Shown here one piece after another: positions 5,993-14,886 of a DNA stretch of 28,138 bases. Position 1 is the stretch's first letter; each line of letters opens with the position of its first letter. Position numbers and translations under genes: made by a program. The notes beneath the pieces were generated by a model that saw nothing but the letters and a program-made list of their open reading frames with translations, was not told the origin of the DNA and made no database searches. This stretch comes from an uncultured bacterium (GTDB taxonomy: Bacteria > Verrucomicrobiota > Verrucomicrobiia > Opitutales > Intestinicryptomonadaceae), in assembly GCA_905214995.1 (NCBI GenBank), contig CAJMOT010000015.1, positions 1-28,138 of the forward strand, given 5' to 3'.

Positions 5993-6031
5993 GTCTAAGT
6001 AGTTTATTGTTAGTATTTGCACTACTTAGAC
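5993..6031. promoter_or_regulatory. inverted repeat, candidate repressor operator
   Basis: GTCTAAGTAGT at 5993-6003 and its exact reverse complement ACTACTTAGAC at 6021-6031 form perfect 11-bp arms around a 17-base AT-rich spacer. An extra TCTAAGT copy lies at 5974-5980, exactly 20 bases (two helical turns) from the left arm. The site is between the divergent genes at 5990 (minus) and about 6100 (plus), overlapping the expected minus-strand promoter. No T-run follows, so it is not a terminator. Dimeric repressor binding is the natural reading. Confidence 0.55.
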
Positions 6032-6099
6032 CTTGCCCAGATTACCCCCCATTCATAAGCCAGACCCTTTTTAATTTTTTAAGCCGCACTGATGAACTA

Positions 6100-6462
6100 T
6101 TGTACGAAATTGGCAAATTTGAATTGGCAATAGAAGATATATTAAACAAAACCCGCGAATATCGAATAGAGTACGAAATTTTAAAGCGCAGACTTGAGCG
6201 GCTAAAGGAGTTGTTATTGGAGTGGCAGAATCTTGATAGCCGTACAAAGTCAAATGAGACTAGCACTACGGGATACGCTGTAATAAAATTTGCAAACGGC
6301 TTTAAGACCAAAAGGCCGGTTCAGCTTGAAAGGCTTTTTATAGAATCTCCTAACTCCCAACAGCCCGAAAATAACGATCCCCTCCGCGATTGCATGGACA
6401 AACTCCGCTCAGCAGCAAACGCCGTCTCTATACAAAATTTTATAACTGATATTGAGAAATAA
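6100..6462 (+). CDS. coiled-coil protein of unknown function, uncertain start
   Basis: The open frame extends back to 5917, but the part before about 6035 lies over the 5' end of the opposite gene and reads as non-genuine. The first plausible start in frame afterwards is TTG at 6100; no ATG is available, so the gene may be 5'-truncated. From there it encodes about 120 residues: a charged helix likely to form a coiled coil (EIGKFELAIEDILNKTREYR and on to about residue 48), then GYAVIKFANGFKTKRP and a helical end. No DNA-binding motif is evident. By position it could be the regulator divergent to the prophage operon, but it could equally be a remnant. It ends right at a bidirectional terminator. 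Confidence 0.4.
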   Translation: MYEIGKFELAIEDILNKTREYRIEYEILKRRLERLKELLLEWQNLDSRTKSNETSTTGYAVIKFANGFKTKRPVQLERLFIESPNSQQPENNDPLRDCMDKLRSAANAVSIQNFITDIEK

Positions 6463-6486
6463 AAAGCCGCCCAATGGACGGCTTTT
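6462..6486. terminator. bidirectional intrinsic terminator
   Basis: AAAAGCCG at 6462-6469 pairs with CGGCTTTT at 6479-6486 around a 9-base loop, giving a GC-core stem flanked by A on one side and T on the other, so it works on both strands. It separates the plus-strand coiled-coil gene from the minus-strand autotransporter remnant that converges with it. Confidence 0.7.
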
Positions 6487-6507
6487 AACCTATTATTGTT
6501 TATTTAC

Positions 6508-7449
6508 TTACCACCTAAACCCTACTGAAGCGTTGATGTTATTATTGAGCTCGGAAGAGCGGATTTCCGCATTGTAGTTAACCCCTACATTCCACGATTT
6601 TGTAAGCTGGTAGTTAATTCCTATGCCTGCGACCACTGAGCTTCTATCTGTTTCATATGCTCTGAAGTGACTACGCCCCCAACCCATCATTTCGAAGCTC
6701 ATATCATATTCATTGTCAGCAAACTCGTAAGCATACATCACTCTGGCGGAGATGTAGAGGCTTTCTATTGGTTGCCATGCCCCTTCTATACCTACTACTC
6801 CCTTAACGTTTGTGTAGTCCTTGCTATCTACCGCAAAGTTGAAGCTGCCACCAGTCTCGGAGAAAGAATCCTGCATGTTGTAGGTTATCATTGCTCCGAT
6901 AAAGGGTTTTATTGCCACTGTATCTAAGATGTTATATGTATACCTTATGGCAGTGAAGCCGCCGATGGCATTGCCATCCCAATCAGTATTTATTTCTCCC
7001 GCGCTATCATTGCGTTTAAGCGTATTCATCGCGTGTCCGTAATATACCTCAGTAAACCAGTCAAATTGGTCGTAGAAATTTCAATCTACATATGCTGTAA
7101 CCGCAATTATATCAGATTCTGCCTTGCCTGCGGCATCGTTGTCAATTTTGGAGAACCATCCTCCGACACCGCCACCTATGAGCAGCCTACCAAGTTTTTT
7201 ATCCGCGTTTACCATTCCACCGTAGGTCTGATAATCAAAATCTCACGATGAGTGCTTGGTTCCCGCAGTTCCAAACCGATTTATGCTTCTTACGCTCAAT
7301 TCTATGTAATCAGATGAGGATTTTTGGAAACGCTCAGGGAGTTTACCTTGAATTTGGTCTTCAGTAGATACCCAAGTATCACGTATTCTACCCGCCCTAA
7401 AGAAACTGTCCAAGTAAATATCCTCAGCCAGTGCTATTAAAAATTTCAT
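6508..7449 (-). pseudogene. autotransporter beta-barrel remnant broken by two TGA codons
   Basis: One minus-strand frame runs from the ATG at 7449 to the stop at 6508, interrupted by TGA at about 7243-7245 and again near 7080. Read through, it gives about 310 residues with strong autotransporter barrel character: RAGRIRDTWVS near the start, alternating strands such as LIGGGVGGWFSKID, FDWFTEVYYGH, IKPFIGAMITYN and a last strand ending in FRW, the classical C-terminal aromatic signature of outer-membrane barrels. Both TGA codons fall where tryptophan fits the context (SS-W-DFDYQ and YVD-W-NFYDQF), so each is probably a TGG to TGA mutation. Other tryptophans in the frame use TGG. The passenger domain is missing and the 5' end is fused to unrelated sequence. 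The last open part (6508-7029) would encode 173 residues. Confidence 0.8.
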
Positions 7450-7481
7450 TTAAAAAATCCTCAAAGCATGGGGTATCATAC

Positions 7482-7928
7482 TTAAAATAGGACATATTCT
7501 AGCACGCATGTTATTCGCTTTCGCAAGGCGTGTTGCCAGTAGTGCTCTCCATCTTCAGGAAGAACTTCCAATATACTCTCTGCATATTGAGACAGCTTTT
7601 TTAGGGAGTCAAAGCCACAAAGCGGATCGTAGTAAAATTTCCCGTCCGGAGAAAAATCTAATACATCAGTATTCCTGCCGCACTCATTAGCCCAAGTGCT
7701 TATTTTTCCCAAAGTGCCGTCGCCTTTAAAATCAAATACGATTAGTGCCATTTTTCGCTCTTTGTCATCTGCCTTATAGCGGATTAAGTCGCGCAAAAGC
7801 ACATTGCAAGAAGTAGTCTTTCCGCTGCCTGTTGAGCCTATAAAAATCGTGTGCTTGCAAAGCACATCCTCTGAGATCTCCACAGCTCCGCCATTAAATC
7901 CAATTCTTGCGACTATATCGTCTTTCAT
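7482..7928 (-). pseudogene. N-terminal fragment of a TraD/HerA-like DNA-translocating ATPase
   Basis: A 148-residue frame with a clear P-loop (FIGSTGSGKTTSC, about residues 29-41) preceded by LCKHT and followed by a Walker-B-like ALIVFDFKGDG (about 81-91). KDG/DPL and YWQHALRKRI further on match the coupling-protein type of ATPase (TraD/VirD4/HerA superfamily), which normally has 400-800 residues. The frame stops at TAA right after this, so the rest of the motor, including the arginine-finger region, is missing. The autotransporter fragment follows after 32 bases. It reads as debris of a conjugative or mobilisable element; it is not a good candidate for the prophage packaging ATPase. Confidence 0.7.
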
Positions 7929-7942
7929 AAAAAGACGTATAA

Positions 7943-8650
7943 AGCGCTAAAAACTTTATAGAATTTCTTAGCAGTAATATTACGCCAAAGTTTTCGTCAT
8001 ACCCGAATATAAATATTGAGGATACAAATTATTACCTCTTTGCGCAAGATGGAGAAGATACGGAAGAGGCCGAAAATAACTTGGCAAAACAAGGCTTAAG
8101 CGTGCATGTTTCTAAATTTTTTGCTCCCGAACACAATATTCCGCCAGTATATGCCAATAGGCCGATAGGCAAATATCCCGCAGCGCCTGTGCAAAACAAA
8201 ACGGGAACTCTTGAACGGAAATATATCGGAATTAATGCAAATCCACAGAGTGGTAAATCTAAGAGCAATATGCCTATTTAAAAGCCACTTGCAAGGCAGG
8301 GTTTACAGAATATAAAACCGAATCAGGCGCTTAACCCTCCAATTTTGTACAGGCCACAGGATAATAATAAATTGCAAGACTTAAGCAATGCGGGCAATAG
8401 GAATCCTCCGCCCGGCGATAGTAATCATTCAAGACCAGGCAGTGCAGGGCAAGCTCCAAAAGCGCGTGGATTCCCCGAAAGGGATCATTATCCGCCACAA
8501 AATACTGGTGGAGCAACACAGCCTCCAAGTAATGCGATTGGAAGGTCAGATTCAAATGAAATAGATAAACCCCAAACTCAATCAGGCAAGGATTCCAGAA
8601 ATAAGGCTCCAAAGGATCCTCCATCCCCGGACGATTTTTGGGACAGATAG
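7943..8650 (+). pseudogene. proline/asparagine-rich remnant, no start, split by a TAA
   Basis: One plus-strand frame is open from 7943 to 8650 except for a single TAA at 8279-8281. It has no ATG; only TTG codons at 8081 and 8345 could start shorter pieces. The first part (about 112 residues) includes FIEFLSSN, DTNYYLFAQDGEDTEEAENN and IPPVYANRPIGKYPAAP. The second (about 120 residues) is low in complexity, rich in Pro, Asn, Ser, Gln and Gly, ending PKDPPSPDDFWDR. Such tails occur at the C-termini of relaxases and coupling proteins, but I recognise no family. Loss of the 5' end and the internal stop indicate decay; the adjacent ATPase fragment on the other strand suggests one dismantled mobile element. 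Confidence 0.5.
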
Positions 8651-8690
8651 AAAATTTCCAGTCAAGATAGGAGACGCAGCGAAGTCTCGC

Positions 8691-11672
8691 TTAGTGAGAA
8701 AACATGCTTCTGAAATCTTCAAAGGAGTTTGTCATTTCATAGTCAACACCTGATTCCAAAGCTTCAAAATGGCGTTTCCCACAATGTATCTTCATGCGTT
8801 GCTCAAGCGCAAGTTGTTCTTCAAATAGAACTCCTTTAGTTTCCAAAACAAAGAATAGCTTTTTTTGTTTATATTCATCCTCAACTAATACCGCCCAATC
8901 AGGATTGTATGTTCCAAGCGGCGTATTGATTTTGAACCAATCCGGCAGTTTGACGTAAAGCTTTACTTTGTCATTTTTCTCCATTTCTTCGGCAAACCGC
9001 GATTCGACCGCCGAATCGTAAACGACATAATCGTAAACGCTCTTTTTAGATTCCAGCATCTTGTCTAAGTAGGAGTTTAATTCCTCCGAATCAAGAAGTT
9101 CCTGGGCGTAATACGAACTTATCTTGTGGTACTTTACACCGTCCACAATCATAGCTTTCATTTTCAGCTTTATGATTTTTAGGACATCTTCAATAAACTG
9201 TTGCGGATTGCGCTTAAAATCGTCTATACGCTTGCTGCGGACAAGAATTTCAACGATTGTCTTGCGCTTGAGGCTTGTTTCGGACTGCAGGAAGGAGACA
9301 ATATCGGGTAGCGCCAGTTTTTCTCCGTCATTGAATTCTATTGAGGTGCGCTCATTTTTTGTGGAAATCTCGCCTCTATTTATGTCAAGTCCCGCCTTTG
9401 AATACACAAACTGAGTGTCTTTTACGCGCAAAGACTTCATAATTTCTTCCGACGCGTCTCCTACGAGTTTTGCTGTGTCAAAATTTACGCTGTAAATAGT
9501 CTTATTTTTTATCTTATCCCAAAGTTCCTTAAATTCGGGATCAAGATAGACCTGTTTATTTACCGATACCTTGCGCCTATTGTCTTTATTTTTTATATTC
9601 AGCTTGCCGGCAACTTTGCGAACCATAGCGATAATTTGCGGACGAATATTTTCAAATTCCGGCGGTATGTTTAGGCAATTGTTTCTCAAGTCTTGTTTTA
9701 AGAATTCTGTGACTTTGTCTTTATTGTCTATATAGCCGTATTGTCGCAAGTGCGCATAGAGTTTTTCGGACTGTTCCAGTCCAAGATAAGAAACTTCGCC
9801 ATTCTCTGCCTTTACGGAAAGCGACGCAAAGAAGCCTTTTTCAATTACACCAAACTTTATACCTTGTTCCGCCTCGATTTCCGTCTGCAATTTTTTTGCA
9901 AAATCCGCGTAAGATTCGTTCGCCATAATAGTGAGGATATTTACGTTGTCCTCAAAGACGCGTTCTCCGTCCTGATTTACAGCAATGCGCAAACCGCGAC
10001 CTATCTCTTGGCGCTTTTTGAGAGTGGAATCCGTCTCGTTTAGCGTGCAAATTTGAAATACATTTGGGTTATCCCAGCCTTCGCGCAAGGCCGAATGCGA
10101 GAATATGAATTTCAGTTTGCAATCGAAGGACAATAGCCATTCTTTATCCTTCATAATCGTATTGAATGCTGATTCGTCCTCCTTGCGCGAACTTGTGTCT
10201 TTTAAAATGTCTTTTCCGGAAGAATCCTTTTTCTTGCCGTCTATTGAAAAGTATCCGTTGTGGACTTCCTGTGCCGATGTTATTAAATCTACCTCTTTAA
10301 AGAGCGTATTGAAGCGCGGCAAATTGGCGGCTTTCAAATATTCCTCCTCAAACATTTTCGCAAATTTCCCTTTTATGGGATTGCCGCTTTCATCGTAGCT
10401 TCTGTAATTGGCAACTCTGTCTATAAAAAATAGGCTTAGAACTTTAATTCCCTTGGGGCGCAGGCGCTTTTCCTTTTCCAGATGTTCTTCTATTGTCTTT
10501 CTGATTTGAACACGCTGGTAAAAGTCTCTATTTACTTCGCCGACGGCAGTACCGAGCATTATTTCTTCGCCGTTTGAGAGCCTTATGAAGGCATCTTCCG
10601 AAGTGTTTATTTCGGAAATATACAGATTTTTATAAAGGTCTCTGCCGCCCGATACGTCATACAAATCCTGTCCGCTCTTTACGGTTTTGGATTTGCGCTT
10701 TACGCCGCCGTCTTTTGCGAGCGTATCAAGCTCTATCTTTGCGCTTATTTTCCCGTCTTTGTTTGAAGTTGAGATTAGCCTTACATAAGGGGTGTTGTTG
10801 CCGTCGTGAACTTCTATGCCCGCAACTTCAATTTGCTTTACAAGCTTTTGCTCGTAGGCGTCTATCGAATCGAGCCTGTAAACCATGTTGAATTTTTCGA
10901 CGTGCGTTGCCGAATAGCGCAACTTAAAGAGCGGATTTAGCGACTGTATCGCTTCCTTGCTCTTGGCGGTTGTATCCACACTTTGCGGCTCGTCTATAAT
11001 TACAATCGGGTTTGTGGCCTGAATCAGGCTTATGGGTTTTTCCCAATTAAGCTTTTCGGTTTCTCTGTGAATTAGGTTTGCTTTTGTTTCTTTATCTTTA
11101 TCGCCCTCAAATGATTTTCTAAACGCGTCTATGTTGATAATCATTACTTGCAGGCTGTTGGAAGATGCAAAGTTTCTTATCCGTGTTGGCTTTGAGGAGT
11201 CGTATACAAAGGGGTCGAAGGCAACGTTATCATAGAGGCTTCTAAAGTGCTCCGTCATTATAGATATGGATTTCCACACACCCTCTTTTATGGCTATTGA
11301 CGGTACAACAATGATAAATTTAGAAAATCCGTATGTTTTGTTTAGTTCAAATATCGTGCGCAAATATACATATGTTTTGCCCGTTCCTGTCTCCATCTCC
11401 ACGGTGAAATCGTAGGGGGCAGTCAACTTTTCTTTGGGCGAAGGCGATATGCAGTTGCGCAACTGTACTTCATTTAGGTTTTCCAGTAGTTTTTCTTCAG
11501 ATATTGCCAAATTGTTGCCTACGGCGTCTTCCGTTATCAAGACGCCGTTTTGCCTACCCGACAAATCAAAAGAGCAAGTAGAGCTAAAACTCTCCTGGCC
11601 TTTAAAGAGGTCAACCACCGCCGCAATCGCGTCTAACTGATACCCCAAGTCTGCGCTAAACTTTAACTTCAT
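8691..11672 (-). CDS. type III restriction endonuclease subunit Res
   Basis: This 993-residue protein has the usual length and order of a type III Res subunit: a P-loop METGTGKT at residues 93-100, a DEPQ box at 227-230 (IVIIDEPQSVD), a later helicase half with SHSALREGWDNPNVFQIC and QEIGRGLRI (motif VI), and a C-terminal PD-(D/E)XK nuclease with D925 (NPDW) and E944-T-K946 (LETKG). All catalytic residues are present, so it should be active. With Mod it would cleave unmodified DNA after ATP-dependent communication between two head-to-head sites. It is the last gene of the six-gene operon, 73 bases after the effector gene. No intrinsic terminator with a T-run is visible behind it. Confidence 0.93.
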   Translation of the reverse strand: MKLKFSADLGYQLDAIAAVVDLFKGQESFSSTCSFDLSGRQNGVLITEDAVGNNLAISEEKLLENLNEVQLRNCISPSPKEKLTAPYDFTVEMETGTGKTYVYLRTIFELNKTYGFSKFIIVVPSIAIKEGVWKSISIMTEHFRSLYDNVAFDPFVYDSSKPTRIRNFASSNSLQVMIINIDAFRKSFEGDKDKETKANLIHRETEKLNWEKPISLIQATNPIVIIDEPQSVDTTAKSKEAIQSLNPLFKLRYSATHVEKFNMVYRLDSIDAYEQKLVKQIEVAGIEVHDGNNTPYVRLISTSNKDGKISAKIELDTLAKDGGVKRKSKTVKSGQDLYDVSGGRDLYKNLYISEINTSEDAFIRLSNGEEIMLGTAVGEVNRDFYQRVQIRKTIEEHLEKEKRLRPKGIKVLSLFFIDRVANYRSYDESGNPIKGKFAKMFEEEYLKAANLPRFNTLFKEVDLITSAQEVHNGYFSIDGKKKDSSGKDILKDTSSRKEDESAFNTIMKDKEWLLSFDCKLKFIFSHSALREGWDNPNVFQICTLNETDSTLKKRQEIGRGLRIAVNQDGERVFEDNVNILTIMANESYADFAKKLQTEIEAEQGIKFGVIEKGFFASLSVKAENGEVSYLGLEQSEKLYAHLRQYGYIDNKDKVTEFLKQDLRNNCLNIPPEFENIRPQIIAMVRKVAGKLNIKNKDNRRKVSVNKQVYLDPEFKELWDKIKNKTIYSVNFDTAKLVGDASEEIMKSLRVKDTQFVYSKAGLDINRGEISTKNERTSIEFNDGEKLALPDIVSFLQSETSLKRKTIVEILVRSKRIDDFKRNPQQFIEDVLKIIKLKMKAMIVDGVKYHKISSYYAQELLDSEELNSYLDKMLESKKSVYDYVVYDSAVESRFAEEMEKNDKVKLYVKLPDWFKINTPLGTYNPDWAVLVEDEYKQKKLFFVLETKGVLFEEQLALEQRMKIHCGKRHFEALESGVDYEMTNSFEDFRSMFSH

Positions 11673-11745
11673 CTAACCAATCTCTGCGTAGTCTTTGTTT
11701 GTTGCTATGAATTCTTATTATATGGATTAGAAAACATGCCTTCTC

Positions 11746-12822
11746 TTAAATTCTTACAACATTGTTTTCTATTCGTGCTGCAAGCTCTCCTATAAATTCT
11801 TCCTCTTTCCCGCGCTCATACAGGGTTGTCACATGGTGGTTAAGGTCGAAATGCGGGGGGTGAGAATCGAAAAACTCTTTTTCGCATATAAAAAATACTT
11901 CTTTCCCCAAACCCTGCGCAAACCCGCCCTCATAATATGCGCCGAGGTTCCCGTAAGTTAAATCACATACCACAAATTTAGACTTTCTAATTTGCACTAA
12001 AATTTCATCGTCAATCTTATTGTTGTGGAGAGTTCTGTCTATCCTTACAGGCTCAAATCCCGCTTGCGTTATCGCAGGAGCTATCAAATCATCGTAAAAT
12101 TCGTCGAGATCGCGTTCTCCTTCTTCGTGGATTTTACCATTTTTAACAGTCCATCGTGGAGATTTGCCAAACTTCATTGCAACAAAGCCCATGTTTGAGT
12201 CTCCAATATAACCTTTATAATACTCTAACCCTTTGGGTGTAAAACGCGCATTTATAATTTCATTAAAATTTTTAGTACCTTTAATCTCTCTCCTTTCAAA
12301 AGTAAGTTTTATATATTCTTTTTGTTCCAAGTATTCCAATAACATCTTTAATTCGTCGAAAGATCCTATTCCCAATATATCTATAACTACATCCAAATCA
12401 TTAACATAAAATTCTTTTATAGGGAAAAGAGAATATGTCTTGGAATTTGAGTATATAAATCGTAGTAATTTTTTTGGCATTTCAGATGGTAATATATGCT
12501 TTTTTAGCATATCGCCTATTGAAAAGTAATTTTTTGAATCATCTTTTTCATCATCTGCACACAAGGTAATTATATCATCAGGCGAACTTGCGTTTTGGTG
12601 ATAGTAGAGCCATTCCGCTATAAAGTGCCAAACATGCAATTTATCAAAATCTTCGAAAGGGTAATCTTTTAAAGCTTTTGCAGTTATCCTATATCCAGCT
12701 TGGAAAAATTCATCAGGGCTTCCATGATACAAATCAAAACTTATAAATAAATCTCCATTAGAGTTTTTTTCAATATCGCACTTATAGCCTGATAGAGGAC
12801 AGTGTTTAATTTCATCGCTCAT
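11746..12822 (-). CDS. nucleoside deoxyribosyltransferase/TIR-like effector inside the R-M operon
   Basis: A 358-residue protein. The C-terminal domain (about 211-358) has the pattern of nucleoside 2-deoxyribosyltransferase/TIR-like folds seen in bacterial defence effectors: GFVAMKF at 212-218, AGFEPVRID at 254-262, an IDDEILVQIRKSKFVVCDLT helix-strand pair and GAYYEGGFAQGLG with E298 as candidate catalytic glutamate. The first 20 residues have CPLSGYKC, a possible zinc pair, and residues 140-205 look like a winged-helix region. The domain would cleave the N-glycosidic bond of NAD or a nucleotide, giving abortive infection; the substrate is not predictable. It starts 6 bases after mod and precedes res, so it is co-expressed with the restriction system. 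Base composition is more AT-rich than mod or res, pointing to separate acquisition. Confidence 0.7.
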   Translation of the reverse strand: MSDEIKHCPLSGYKCDIEKNSNGDLFISFDLYHGSPDEFFQAGYRITAKALKDYPFEDFDKLHVWHFIAEWLYYHQNASSPDDIITLCADDEKDDSKNYFSIGDMLKKHILPSEMPKKLLRFIYSNSKTYSLFPIKEFYVNDLDVVIDILGIGSFDELKMLLEYLEQKEYIKLTFERREIKGTKNFNEIINARFTPKGLEYYKGYIGDSNMGFVAMKFGKSPRWTVKNGKIHEEGERDLDEFYDDLIAPAITQAGFEPVRIDRTLHNNKIDDEILVQIRKSKFVVCDLTYGNLGAYYEGGFAQGLGKEVFFICEKEFFDSHPPHFDLNHHVTTLYERGKEEEFIGELAARIENNVVRI

Positions 12823-12828
12823 AAATCA

Positions 12829-14865
12829 CTAAATAGCTCTGATGTTTGTTCGGCCCATTTGGCGGAGGGTTTGGAGGATGTTGGTCTTTATGTTGTCGTC
12901 GGCAAAGGACGAATCGCGAAAAATAAAGGTGGTTGTCTCCAAACGGTATTTTTCAAGCTCGCGCTCCTCCTTTTTATCTGTGGATTCCTCTTTCGGGAAT
13001 TGGGCGTCGTGGTAGGCTATCATTGCCTTGCAAAAGTCCATATCCAAGTCGTCGTCAAGGCAGGCGTAGATAGAGCCGTAGCCGATGTCGTACATATATT
13101 TGCCCGCAAGCTCAACTTTTTGATACGGCGTATTGAGCGTGACGCCAAGCTTTAAGAAAAGCTCGTAAAGCAAGTCTTGCTGCGAGCGGTCAAGCTTGAT
13201 GTTGGACAAACTCCGTTGCAGGCTTTCCTCGCTTAAATTGTCGGGGTTGGAGTCCCAGGGAATAAAGTTTGAAGTGTCCAGCTTAAAGACTTTAAAGCCC
13301 AAGTCGGGCTTTTGTTTTGCGGGGGTACCCAAATTAAGCTCGCCTTGCGTGGATTTTTCAGACTCCGCATATTCGGCCTCGATTTTTCTGATTACCCTGC
13401 GTATGCGCTCCTTGCCGATTTCACAGATGTTTTTATAGCCCGCTTTAAAGGCCTCAGTGTCTTTGCCGCAAGGTTCGGGCAACTGCACCATAATAAATTG
13501 CCTGTTGCCGCCGTCTTCCTTGTTTAACTCCATTACCGCATGAGCAGTCGTCGCCGACCCCGAAAAGAAATCAAGTATGATGTCGTCAGAAGACAAATTA
13601 CCAATTCTCAGTATATCTGATATTAGTTCAAATGGTTTGGGATTAGAGAAAATCCGGTTACCTAACAAAGTTTTTAATTCATTTGTTCCATTTCCACTGC
13701 TGTATTCTGGTTTATACAGAATAGATTTTGGTTTCTTAGATGGGATATCTCCTATTTCTGGTCTTTGTTTTTTAAAGATAGAAATACCATTTACAGAACG
13801 TGATACAATTACATTGTATGGTTCTCGTAAGAATTTACTCTTACTCCATCTCCAAGACATATCTTTATCATTCGTTCTTGGATATATCTCAATATCTTCA
13901 CCTGATTCTCTAGAGATTAAACAACGATTATCTTGTGTAATGTACAACGGAAAATACAAATTTGGTCTTTTTTCCCGCGGAGCGTTTACACCTGTAGACT
14001 TTAAACTAGCACCAATCTTAAATGGACCATAATTATCTGTATCCCAGTCAGTTATTTCATCATCTTGAATCAATAAAGACCCAGGCTTCATACTATCTTT
14101 ATTAAAAGCAAAACATAGAGTATACTCATGTGTTCCAGCAAAGGCAAATTCGTCTTGATTCCCTTTTAAGTTCATTATGGTAGGAAGTAGCCCCACAAAA
14201 TTCTCCTCGCCGAAAATTTCGTCGCAAATTTTGCGGAGGTTTGAGACTTCGTGGTCGTCTATGGATATGAATATTACGCCGTCGTCGCGCAAGAGGTTGC
14301 GTGCAAGCTTAAGGCGCGGATACATCATATTCAGCCAATTAGTGTGGTATCTGCCGCTTGTTTCGGTATTGGTTGTAATGCGCCGCCCGGATTCGTTTAT
14401 TTGGCCGGTGAGTTCAAGGTAGTTTTGGATATTGTCGGCGTAGTCGTCGGGATACACAAATTCTTTGCCCGTATTGTATGGGGGGTCTATGTATATCATT
14501 TTGATTTTGCCGAAATAGGACTTTTGCAAAAGTTTTAGAACTTCGAGGTTGTCGCCTTCGATATATAAATTTTTTGTATTGTCCCAATTTACGGACTCTT
14601 TGGGGGCGGGGCGGAGTGTGCCGCTTGACGGGGTTAGGGCGGATTTTATGGCTTTGCGCTTGTCAGGCCAAGTGAAGTTGTAGCGCTCGAGCTTGTCGGA
14701 CAGGTTTTTGTCTTCTCCGATTAGAATGGCGAGCTTTTCGAGGTCAATTCCACTCTCCGAGACGACTTCCGGCGCGACTCCTTTTAGCGCCTCCATCACC
14801 GCCCGCCTATTCACCTCCACCAAATCCAAACTCTTTCCATCCATTTTTTGCATATGCTGCACCAT
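12829..14865 (-). CDS. type III DNA methyltransferase subunit Mod (adenine-N6)
   Basis: A 678-residue protein, typical length for Mod. It has the beta-class order of amino-methyltransferase motifs: catalytic DPPY at residues 127-130 (YIDPPYNTGKEF), a target-recognition region at about 225-410, then the AdoMet-binding motif I DFFSGSATT at 432-440. It methylates adenine in an asymmetric site and, with Res, supplies sequence specificity. The start at 14865 could be at any of three closely spaced methionines (residues 1, 5, 8). The target-recognition part (roughly 13570-14175) is visibly AT-rich compared with both conserved ends, the usual sign of a swapped recognition domain. It follows the reverse transcriptase by 21 bases. 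Confidence 0.93.
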   Translation of the reverse strand: MVQHMQKMDGKSLDLVEVNRRAVMEALKGVAPEVVSESGIDLEKLAILIGEDKNLSDKLERYNFTWPDKRKAIKSALTPSSGTLRPAPKESVNWDNTKNLYIEGDNLEVLKLLQKSYFGKIKMIYIDPPYNTGKEFVYPDDYADNIQNYLELTGQINESGRRITTNTETSGRYHTNWLNMMYPRLKLARNLLRDDGVIFISIDDHEVSNLRKICDEIFGEENFVGLLPTIMNLKGNQDEFAFAGTHEYTLCFAFNKDSMKPGSLLIQDDEITDWDTDNYGPFKIGASLKSTGVNAPREKRPNLYFPLYITQDNRCLISRESGEDIEIYPRTNDKDMSWRWSKSKFLREPYNVIVSRSVNGISIFKKQRPEIGDIPSKKPKSILYKPEYSSGNGTNELKTLLGNRIFSNPKPFELISDILRIGNLSSDDIILDFFSGSATTAHAVMELNKEDGGNRQFIMVQLPEPCGKDTEAFKAGYKNICEIGKERIRRVIRKIEAEYAESEKSTQGELNLGTPAKQKPDLGFKVFKLDTSNFIPWDSNPDNLSEESLQRSLSNIKLDRSQQDLLYELFLKLGVTLNTPYQKVELAGKYMYDIGYGSIYACLDDDLDMDFCKAMIAYHDAQFPKEESTDKKEERELEKYRLETTTFIFRDSSFADDNIKTNILQTLRQMGRTNIRAI

Positions 14866-14886
14866 AAAATTTTTCTTTTTGATGTT

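Noticed and set aside
21..6040. Direct repeat CTTGCCCA at 21-28 and 6032-6039 as attachment sites
   Set aside because: Eight bases over six kilobases is expected by chance, and no integrase or tRNA gene is nearby.
5917..6099. 5' part of the plus-strand frame ending at 6462
   Set aside because: It overlaps the start of the opposite gene and the inverted repeat and has no good start; only the part from about 6100 looks protein-like.
6508..7449. TGA read as tryptophan (alternative genetic code)
   Set aside because: TGA ends several intact genes here, for example at the ATGA overlaps at 2037 and 3592, and tryptophan is written TGG elsewhere in the same frame.
7482..7928. Packaging ATPase of the prophage
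   Set aside because: The fragment resembles coupling-protein ATPases, is cut after about 148 residues and is separated from the prophage by a terminator and an autotransporter remnant.
8651..8690. Terminator after res
   Set aside because: A 5-bp GAGAC/GTCTC stem exists but no T-run follows on the minus strand.
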